Shown: in pieces, positions 58,244 to 64,000 of the stretch
How the letters are laid out: every line of letters begins with the position of its first letter
Numbering within the stretch: position 1 is the first letter of the stretch
DNA from: Citrobacter amalonaticus
GTDB lineage: Bacteria > Pseudomonadota > Gammaproteobacteria > Enterobacterales > Enterobacteriaceae
Length of the DNA: 64,000 nt
Reading direction: 5' to 3'
Assembly: GCF_002918555.1 (NCBI RefSeq)
Contig: NZ_PQMB01000004.1
Span: 385,068 to 449,067, forward strand
The notes under the pieces: generated by a model
Seen by the model: the letters and a program-made list of their open reading frames with translations, nothing else
Databases searched by the model: none
What the model was told of the DNA's origin: nothing
Program-made: the position numbers and the translations under genes

Positions 58244-59323
58244 ATGCGAAACCAGGATTTTCCGTGCCTCTTCGTTAATCTTTCGGTCATTCGTGACAAC
58301 ACCCGGACGCTGATCGCGCTATGTCGCCAGCATGGTGTCGAACCCGTTGGCGTTAATAAGCTGAGCTGCGAAGCGGCGAGCGTTGCCAGAGCAATGATTG
58401 ACGCCGGTATCAGCACGATCGCCGATTCCCGTATCCAGAATCTCAAGAAAATCGCCGACCTGCCCGTCGACAAACTGTTGCTGCGTCTGCCGCAAATCAG
58501 CCTTGCGCATGACATTGTCGCCTATGCGGATATCTCGCTGAACTCCGAAGAACACACGTTGCAGGCACTCTCTGCGGCGGCAGTGGCGCAGAACAAAAAG
58601 CACCGGGTCATTCTGATGCATGACCTGGGCGATCTACGTGAAGGCTGCATGGATCCGCAGGAGACGCGGCGGCTTGCGCGGCTGGTGCATAACACGTTGC
58701 CGGGGCTGACGCTGGAAGGGCTGGGCGCCAATCTTGCCTGCTACGGCGGCGTTGAACCCACAACCGAAAACCAGCAGCAGTTGGTCGATCTGGCTCGCGA
58801 CATCGAAAACGAACTGGGCATTGAACTGCGAACCATTTCAGGCGCCAGTTCCTCCGCCCTGTTTCTGCTGATTAACGGTGGGCTGCCGGAGGGTGTTAAT
58901 CAACTGCGCCTCGGCGCCTCGCTGATCATGGGCTTCGGCCTGAATGACGAGCCGATTCCTCACACACGCCAGGATGCCATCAGGCTCGGCGTGGAGATCA
59001 TCGAGCTGAAAGATAAGCCCTCTGTTCCGCAACGTTCCACAGCGCTGGATGCCATGGGAAGAAAGCCGATATTTGACGATCTTGGCGTGCACCACCGGGC
59101 GCTCGCCGCGCTTGGCGAACAGGATGTTTCCTTCTCTCAACTCCAGCCATTTGACCCTGGCGTCAAAGTGCTCGGCGCCAGTTCCGATCACCTGATCCTG
59201 GACGTCACCCACGCCGCCTCGGGATATCAGGTGGGCGACATCGTCTATTTCTCCCTTGGATACAGCGGCGTCTTGCAGTGCATGACCTCTGAATACGTCG
59301 GCAAGCAATACGGCTACTTCTAA
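58244..59323 (+). CDS. Alanine/ornithine racemase-family PLP enzyme
   Basis: 359 residues, fold type III PLP enzyme related to alanine racemase, with N-terminal Lys in VGVNKLSCEA (the probable PLP lysine) and the MHDLGDLREG motif that I associate with ornithine racemases (Orr). AAGGAGA precedes the ATG at 58244; a longer frame to 58148 covers the spacer and lacks a site. Predicted to interconvert L- and D-ornithine, or another basic amino acid, supplying an alternative use of the ornithine made by ArcB. Its place in the deiminase operon supports ornithine as substrate; the exact specificity is inferred. Confidence 0.75.
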   Translation: MRNQDFPCLFVNLSVIRDNTRTLIALCRQHGVEPVGVNKLSCEAASVARAMIDAGISTIADSRIQNLKKIADLPVDKLLLRLPQISLAHDIVAYADISLNSEEHTLQALSAAAVAQNKKHRVILMHDLGDLREGCMDPQETRRLARLVHNTLPGLTLEGLGANLACYGGVEPTTENQQQLVDLARDIENELGIELRTISGASSSALFLLINGGLPEGVNQLRLGASLIMGFGLNDEPIPHTRQDAIRLGVEIIELKDKPSVPQRSTALDAMGRKPIFDDLGVHHRALAALGEQDVSFSQLQPFDPGVKVLGASSDHLILDVTHAASGYQVGDIVYFSLGYSGVLQCMTSEYVGKQYGYF

Positions 59324-59356
59324 AAATAACTCTCTGTCAGAGTGAGGACACTCTTC

Positions 59357-60832
59357 ATGACTACTCTTGATAACAGCAAACCGGCTGTGGACGCTTCGGC
59401 CTCGCAGACCGAAGGCAAGCTCAAACTTCCGGCGCTGACGGCGCTGGTGGTCAGCGCACTGATCGCCGCTGGCGTATTTTCTCTTCCGCAAAATATGGCC
59501 GCGAAAGCAGGCGCTGGCGCGATTTTGATCGGCTGGGGCATTACCTTCATTGGTATGTTAACCCTTGCCTTTGTTTTCCAGACCCTGGCGCACCGCAAAA
59601 GCGAAATAGAAGGCGGCGTGTATGGCTATGCCCGCGCAGGCTTCGGCGAGTACATCGGTTTTAACTCAGCCTGGGGCTACTGGATCTCGGCGTGGATTGG
59701 CAACGTTTCGTACTATGTGGTCATCTGCTCCGCACTCGGCTCGTTCAGCGCGCTCGGTTTCTTCGGTGATGGAACCACGCTTTCTGCGCTGATCGTCGGT
59801 TCAATCCTGCTCTGGAGTCTGCATTTCCTGATCTGTCGTGGCGTACAGGGCGCGGCGCTGCTTAATCTGATCGGCACGGTCGCCAAAGTCGTCCCCCTGA
59901 TCATGTTTGTCGTTCTGGTCAGCGTCGCCTTTCAGGTCCGCACCTTCCGGATCGAATTTTGGGGTAATGAACATCTCGGATCCGTCATGGACCAGGTGAA
60001 AAACATCATGTTGGTCACCACCTGGGTGTTCATCGGCATTGAAGGCGCCGCCATGTACTCGGGCCGGGCGATGAAAAAATCAGACGTGGGTAAGGCCACG
60101 ATGATTGGCTTTTTCATCTCGATCCTGCTGTTCGTCGCCGTGTCGGTTCTGTCGCTCGGCGTGCTTTCCCAGCCTGAGCTCGCGCAATTGAAGAACCCTT
60201 CTACCGCCGGCGTGCTGGCTGCGGCAGTCGGGCCGTGGGGCGCAGCCCTGATGAATATCGGCCTGATCGTATCCGTAGGCGCCGCACTGCTGGCCTGGAC
60301 GCTGCTGTCTGCGGAAACGGCGTATATGGCAGGTAAAGACGGCACCATGCCCAAATTTCTGGGCAAGGAAAACGCCAATAAAGCGCCGATCAACGCACTG
60401 CTTCTGACCAATGGCCTGACCCAGCTGTTTCTCATCATCGCCCATTTCCAACAGGCGGGGTATCTCGCGCTGCTGCTGCTGGCCACCTCGATGATCCTGA
60501 TCCCCTATTTCCTCAGCGGCTTATACGCCCTGAAAGTGGCGTTGCAAAAGGACGGTTACAGGAACGATGAACAGCGTTCCATCGCCCGCGACATCTTCAT
60601 CGGCGCAATGGCGACACTCTACGGCGCATGGCTGGTCTATGCCGCAGGGATGGAATATTTGCTGCTGTCGATGATCCTTTACGCTCTCGGCATCGTTTTT
60701 TATATCTGGGCGAGAAAAGAGAAAAAAGGAAGACTTTTCAATCCAATAGAGATCGTTCTGGCTATTATGGTGGTGGCGGCGGGGATCTACGCAGTCTATT
60801 TGTTAGCAACAGGCGTGCTCACGCTCAGTTGA
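59357..60832 (+). CDS. arcD: Arginine/ornithine antiporter, APC family
   Basis: 491 residues with about 12-13 membrane helices. APC-family arginine:ornithine exchanger with LTALVVSALIAAGVFSLPQN start region and the EGGVYGYARAGFGEY motif. It imports arginine and exports ornithine at no net cost, completing the deiminase pathway. A start at 59357 with GAGGAC is chosen over the upstream in-frame ATG. It follows the racemase gene by 33 bases, so the operon is probably arcA-arcC-arcB-racemase-arcD. Confidence 0.93.
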   Translation: MTTLDNSKPAVDASASQTEGKLKLPALTALVVSALIAAGVFSLPQNMAAKAGAGAILIGWGITFIGMLTLAFVFQTLAHRKSEIEGGVYGYARAGFGEYIGFNSAWGYWISAWIGNVSYYVVICSALGSFSALGFFGDGTTLSALIVGSILLWSLHFLICRGVQGAALLNLIGTVAKVVPLIMFVVLVSVAFQVRTFRIEFWGNEHLGSVMDQVKNIMLVTTWVFIGIEGAAMYSGRAMKKSDVGKATMIGFFISILLFVAVSVLSLGVLSQPELAQLKNPSTAGVLAAAVGPWGAALMNIGLIVSVGAALLAWTLLSAETAYMAGKDGTMPKFLGKENANKAPINALLLTNGLTQLFLIIAHFQQAGYLALLLLATSMILIPYFLSGLYALKVALQKDGYRNDEQRSIARDIFIGAMATLYGAWLVYAAGMEYLLLSMILYALGIVFYIWARKEKKGRLFNPIEIVLAIMVVAAGIYAVYLLATGVLTLS

Positions 60833-61084
60833 CGCACGCAAACACAGGGAAGACGAAGCGGCAAAACTCCGCCTTCCCTTCGGCGGCTAAGTGGAATATT
60901 TTCTCATGAAGATATCATCCATCAGGATGCAGAAGCGCGCTCCGATGAAATTTCAATAAGCCGATCAAGCACATCCCTATTGAAATGGAGAACTTTGACT
61001 TAGTACGCCATCTATCTATGACAAATAGAAACATTGGACAAACCTATTGGTTGTTACCTTCGGCTTATTACACTGGAATAACTG
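60833..61084. other. Intergenic region before the ArgR-like gene
   Basis: Includes a CCGCC / GGCGG hairpin near 60870 that may end the arc transcript. No ARG box or gene recognised. Confidence 0.4.
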
Positions 61085-61567
61085 ATGATGAAATTTTATC
61101 AACCCGCTTCAGAAAAAGAAGAACTACAACTCTCAGTTTGTCAGCGCCTGATTAGCGAAAAAAGTTACCTGTCCCAGGAGGAGATACGTCGCGACCTGCA
61201 AAGTCATGGTTTCGAAAGCATCAGCCAGTCGACGGTCTCACGCCTGCTCAAGTTGCTTGGCGTCATAAAAATAAGAAATACCAAAGGACAAAAAATTTAT
61301 TCCGTAAATCCACAGCTGCGCCCCGCGCCGGATGCCGCCCGTTCGATTGCGGAAATGGTGGTCAGCGTGGAACATAATAGCGAATTTATCCTTATCCACA
61401 CCGCCGCCGGATATGGCCGCGCAGTCGCCAGAATTCTCGACTATCACGCTCTGCCAGAAATTCTGGGGGTGATTGCCGGTAGCAGTATCGTCTGGGTCGC
61501 CCCGCGCGTAGTTGAGCGCACGGGCCTGGTCCACAAGCAGATTAATTATTTACTAAAAATGAATTAA
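61085..61567 (+). CDS. ArgR-family regulator, paralogue with altered ligand motif
   Basis: 160 residues. The N-terminal winged helix-turn-helix (SYLSQEEIRRDLQSHGFESISQSTVSRLLKLLG) is a good match to ArgR. The C-terminal oligomerisation domain reads GVIAGSSIVWVAP where ArgR has GTIAGDDTIF, so the arginine-contacting Asp pair is missing, and the end (NYLLKMN) lacks the usual EAILELF helix. It may respond to another ligand or none. Placed next to arcD, it is the likely local regulator of the deiminase cluster; Salmonella has an ArgR paralogue in the same place. Confidence 0.85.
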   Translation: MMKFYQPASEKEELQLSVCQRLISEKSYLSQEEIRRDLQSHGFESISQSTVSRLLKLLGVIKIRNTKGQKIYSVNPQLRPAPDAARSIAEMVVSVEHNSEFILIHTAAGYGRAVARILDYHALPEILGVIAGSSIVWVAPRVVERTGLVHKQINYLLKMN

Positions 61568-61612
61568 TATTCATTAAAACCGTTTGCTATGAATAAAACC
61601 CGCATTAATCGC

Positions 61613-61640
61613 TTGATCCCAAAGCTGAGCTGAGTATAAT
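61613..61640 (+). promoter_or_regulatory. pyrLBI promoter
   Basis: TTGATC (-35, 61613-61618) and TATAAT (-10, 61635-61640), spacer 16 bases, followed by an AT-rich initial region as in the UTP-sensitive E. coli promoter. Confidence 0.8.
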
Positions 61641-61665
61641 CGCGGACAATTTGCCGGGAGGAAGT

Positions 61666-61767
61666 ATGGTTCAGTGTGTACGACATTCTGTCTTACCGCG
61701 TCTGAAAGCAGACGCTGGCCTGCCGTTTTTCTTTCCGTTAATGCCCTATTCACAGCCCCTCAATTGA
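61666..61767 (+). CDS. pyrL: pyrBI leader peptide
   Basis: 33 codons: MVQCVRHSVLPRLKADAGLP, a Phe-Phe-Phe-Pro run, and a stop inside the attenuator. GGGAGGA precedes the ATG. Coupled translation lets the ribosome follow RNA polymerase closely when UTP is low, because the U-rich tract encoding Phe makes the polymerase pause, and so prevents the attenuator from forming. It is shorter at the C-terminus than the 44-residue E. coli peptide as I recall it. Confidence 0.93.
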   Translation: MVQCVRHSVLPRLKADAGLPFFFPLMPYSQPLN

Positions 61768-61781
61768 GGGGCTTTTTTTTT
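61754..61781 (+). terminator. pyrBI attenuator
   Basis: AGCCCCTC / GAGGGGCT, 8-bp stem with AATT loop, followed by nine T. The pyrL stop lies within the hairpin. Confidence 0.93.
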
Positions 61782-61803
61782 GCCCAGGCGTCAGGAGATA
61801 AAC

Positions 61804-62739
61804 ATGGCTAACCCGCTATATCAAAAACACATCATTTCCATAAACGACCTTAGTCGCGATGACCTTAATCTGGTACTGGCGACGGCAGCGAAATTAAAAG
61901 CGAACCCGCAGCCGGAGCTGCTGAAACACAAAGTGATCGCCAGCTGTTTCTTCGAAGCTTCCACTCGTACCCGTCTGTCGTTCGAGACCTCAATGCACCG
62001 CCTGGGCGCCAGCGTGGTCGGTTTCTCTGACAGCGCCAACACCTCGCTGGGCAAGAAAGGCGAAACCCTGGCGGATACCATTTCGGTGATCAGCACCTAC
62101 GTGGATGCCATTGTGATGCGTCATCCTCAGGAGGGCGCAGCGCGTCTGGCGACTGAGTTTTCCGGCAACGTGCCGGTGCTGAACGCCGGAGATGGCTCAA
62201 ACCAGCATCCCACTCAGACGCTGCTGGATCTGTTCACCATTCAGGAGACGCAGGGCCGACTGGAGAATTTGCGCGTGGCGATGGTTGGCGACCTGAAGTA
62301 TGGCCGTACCGTGCACTCACTGACGCAGGCGCTGGCAAAATTTAACGGCAACCGCTTCTACTTTATCGCTCCGGACGCGCTGGCGATGCCGCAGTACATC
62401 CTCGACATGCTTGACGAAAAAGGGATTGCCTGGAGTCTGCACAGCGCTATCGACGAAGTGATGGCGGAAGTGGATATCCTGTATATGACCCGCGTGCAGA
62501 AAGAGCGCCTGGACCCATCGGAATACGCCAACGTGAAGGCTCAGTTTGTCCTGCGCGCCAGCGATCTGGCAGGCGCACGGGAAAACATGAAGGTGCTGCA
62601 CCCGCTGCCGCGCATTGATGAAATCGCCACCGACGTGGATAAAACGCCGCACGCCTGGTACTTCCAGCAGGCGGGTAACGGGATTTTCGCTCGCCAGGCG
62701 TTACTGGCACTGGTTCTGACTGACGATCTGGCACTGTAA
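61804..62739 (+). CDS. pyrB: Aspartate carbamoyltransferase catalytic subunit
   Basis: 311 residues, as in E. coli. It makes carbamoylaspartate in pyrimidine synthesis. STRTRLSFE carbamoyl-phosphate site, [10 protein letters not shown], and HPLPRIDEI loop. The ATG at 61804 with AGGAGA is used; an in-frame ATG at 61780 lies in the attenuator tail. Forms c6r6 with PyrI. Confidence 0.98.
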   Translation: MANPLYQKHIISINDLSRDDLNLVLATAAKLKANPQPELLKHKVIASCFFEASTRTRLSFETSMHRLGASVVGFSDSANTSLGKKGETLADTISVISTYVDAIVMRHPQEGAARLATEFSGNVPVLNAGDGSNQHPTQTLLDLFTIQETQGRLENLRVAMVGDLKYGRTVHSLTQALAKFNGNRFYFIAPDALAMPQYILDMLDEKGIAWSLHSAIDEVMAEVDILYMTRVQKERLDPSEYANVKAQFVLRASDLAGARENMKVLHPLPRIDEIATDVDKTPHAWYFQQAGNGIFARQALLALVLTDDLAL

Positions 62740-62756
62740 AGGAAGGAAGAAAAGAG

Positions 62757-63218
62757 ATGACACACGACAATAAATTGCAGGTTGAAGCGATCAAATGCGG
62801 CACCGTAATCGACCACATCCCCGCGCAGATTGGCTTTAAATTGCTGACCCTGTTCAAGCTGACGGAAACCGACCAGCGCATCACCATTGGCCTGAACCTG
62901 CCTTCCGGTGAAATGGGGCGCAAGGACCTGATTAAAATCGAAAATACCTTCCTGACCGCCGAACAGGTTAACCAACTCTCCCTGTACGCACCGCAGGCTA
63001 CCGTGAACCGGATCGACAACTACGAAGTGGTAGGGAAATCACGCCCAAGTTTGCCGGAGCGCATCGACAACGTACTGGTCTGCCCGAACAGCAACTGCAT
63101 CAGCCATGCTGAACCCGTTTCGTCCAGTTTTGCAGTGAAAAAACGCACGAATGACATCGCACTCAAATGTAAATACTGTGAAAAAGAATTTTCGCATAAT
63201 GTGGTGCTGGCTAACTAA
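62757..63218 (+). CDS. pyrI: Aspartate carbamoyltransferase regulatory subunit
   Basis: 153 residues. Nucleotide-binding N-domain and C-terminal zinc domain with CPNSNC and CKYCEKEF cysteines. Binds CTP (inhibitor) and ATP. Starts 17 bases after pyrB, with GAAAAGAG ahead. Confidence 0.98.
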   Translation: MTHDNKLQVEAIKCGTVIDHIPAQIGFKLLTLFKLTETDQRITIGLNLPSGEMGRKDLIKIENTFLTAEQVNQLSLYAPQATVNRIDNYEVVGKSRPSLPERIDNVLVCPNSNCISHAEPVSSSFAVKKRTNDIALKCKYCEKEFSHNVVLAN

Positions 63219-63221
63219 TTG

Positions 63222-63281
63222 GGTATGAGGGTTTAGCCAGCGAAGAGGCAGCGTGAAAAATGACGTGTATAATGCCGAAGA
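63222..63281. repeat. Partial ERIC element before ridA
   Basis: TTTAGCCAGCGAAGAGGCAGCGTGAAAAATGACGTGTATAATG resembles the right end of the ERIC at 47398-47452. The left half is missing. The last bases may supply the ridA -10 (TATAAT). Confidence 0.55.
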
Positions 63282-63314
63282 AAATTCTATTACCACTGTT
63301 ATTCAGGAGAAATC

Positions 63315-63701
63315 ATGAGCAAAATTATCGCGACGGAAAATGCACCTGCTGCTATCGGTCCATACGTTCAGGGCGTAGATCTGGGCAGCATGATCATCAC
63401 TTCCGGTCAGATCCCGGTTGATCCCAAAACCGGCAGCGTACCGGAAGACGTGTCCGCTCAGGCGCGTCAGTCGCTGGAAAATGTGAAAGCTATCGTGGAA
63501 GCGGCTGGCCTGAAAGTGGGCGACATCGTGAAAACGACTGTGTTCGTTAAAGATCTGAATGATTTCGCCACCGTCAACGCCACTTACGAAGCCTTCTTCA
63601 CCGAGCACAACGCGACCTTCCCGGCGCGCTCCTGCGTGGAAGTTGCCCGTTTGCCGAAGGATGTGAAAATCGAGATCGAAGCGATTGCCGTTCGTCGTTA
63701 A
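63315..63701 (+). CDS. ridA: Reactive intermediate/imine deaminase
   Basis: 128 residues, as in E. coli (YjgF). It hydrolyses reactive enamine/imine intermediates from PLP enzymes such as threonine dehydratase. N-terminal MSKIIATENAPAAIGPYVQG and C-terminal PARSCVEVARLP with the catalytic arginine. AGGAGAA precedes the ATG. Confidence 0.98.
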   Translation: MSKIIATENAPAAIGPYVQGVDLGSMIITSGQIPVDPKTGSVPEDVSAQARQSLENVKAIVEAAGLKVGDIVKTTVFVKDLNDFATVNATYEAFFTEHNATFPARSCVEVARLPKDVKIEIEAIAVRR

Positions 63702-63710
63702 GCGTAAAAA

Positions 63711-63744
63711 AACCGCCGGAAATCACTCCGGCGGTTCTGCTTTT
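63711..63744 (+). terminator. ridA intrinsic terminator
   Basis: AACCGCCGGA / TCCGGCGGTT, 10-bp stem, six-base loop, then CTGCTTTTA; may serve the convergent gene as well. Confidence 0.85.
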
Positions 63745-63761
63745 ACCCACTCTGGCTGTTA

Positions 63762-64000
63762 TCAGAAATGGTGTTTAACGTTCAGCATAAAGCCCTTGTC
63801 GCTGATGCCGTCTTCTTTCCAGCTGTACGCATCCACCCCCATCCGGGTGTTGTCTGAACTGTAGCTCACCCCGGCCTGCGCCATGCCGTTCACGCTGCCG
63901 CCTTTCTGACCGTCGTCAACGCCGAAACGCTGACCCGCTGCACCCTGCAGGGACGCCGTGCGGCTGCCCTTCGCGTAGCTCAGGTTCGGCCCGCCTTCCA
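63762..64000 (-). CDS. C-terminal end of an autotransporter-type outer-membrane protein (partial)
   Basis: The last ~79 residues of a gene that starts beyond the right edge. Stop codon at 63762-63764. The readable protein alternates aromatic/hydrophobic and polar residues in beta-strand fashion (GVSYSSDNTRMGVDAYSW, GFMLNVKHHF) and ends in phenylalanine, the signature of barrel proteins assembled by BamA and typical of autotransporter translocator domains. The passenger is unseen. Confidence 0.65.
   Translation of the reverse strand, partial: EGGPNLSYAKGSRTASLQGAAGQRFGVDDGQKGGSVNGMAQAGVSYSSDNTRMGVDAYSWKEDGISDKGFMLNVKHHF

Overview
The window comes from an enterobacterial chromosome, most like Citrobacter or Salmonella. 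The backbone order ahr - idnK/idnDOTR - yjgR - lptG/lptF - pepA - holC - valS - yjgM - rraB - argI - tabA - pyrLBI - ridA is the E. coli-type order. An arginine deiminase cluster sits between tabA and pyrL, as in Salmonella and Citrobacter but not E. coli K-12. ERIC and REP elements in the spacers agree with this. The species cannot be fixed from the sequence alone.

1-15,111 is old accessory DNA on the island side of the tRNA-Leu gene leuX. It starts with a leftward cluster that runs off the window: two exported proteins with fimbrial-subunit-like ends, a small zinc-ribbon membrane protein and a large DsbA-like CxxC protein. Next come an AraC-type regulator, a bactofilin, small exported proteins of unknown role and a RES-domain toxin gene broken at both ends. 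A complete hpdBCA operon for 4-hydroxyphenylacetate decarboxylase (glycyl radical enzyme, Fe-S small subunit, radical-SAM activase; predicted product p-cresol) is bracketed by two copies of a short autotransporter sequence. It is followed by a wrecked autotransporter gene, a DUF1214-like protein and the stump of an integrative-conjugative-element gene.

15,112-35,109 is a 20-kb integrative and mobilizable element. It is bounded by an 18-bp direct repeat of the 3' end of leuX and carries a P4-type integrase next to leuX, an AlpA-like regulator, a MobC-like protein and a relaxase whose linker is a 22-copy perfect hexamer repeat. Its main cargo is a three-gene operon: cytosine-5 DNA methyltransferase, a 997-residue protein with an Hsp90/MORC-like ATPase at one end and a histidine-kinase core at the other, and a receiver-domain protein. 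No classical restriction endonuclease is visible. This looks like a phosphorelay-coupled modification/defence system and is the strongest candidate for something undescribed. A second recombination module, three tyrosine-recombinase-fold proteins plus a small accessory protein in one overlapping operon, is nested in the element.

35,086-64,000 is backbone. leuX is intact. The idn genes carry L-idonate to 6-phosphogluconate. lptF/lptG supply the LPS exporter permeases. pepA, holC and valS are housekeeping. argI (anabolic) carries paired ARG boxes. The catabolic set arcA-arcC-arcB is followed by a predicted ornithine racemase, an ArcD-type antiporter and an ArgR paralogue lacking the usual arginine-binding aspartates. 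pyrL-pyrBI has its leader peptide and attenuator. ridA follows, and the 3' end of another autotransporter-like gene runs off the right edge. Degraded items include a yjgN-like (DUF898) remnant between valS and yjgM.
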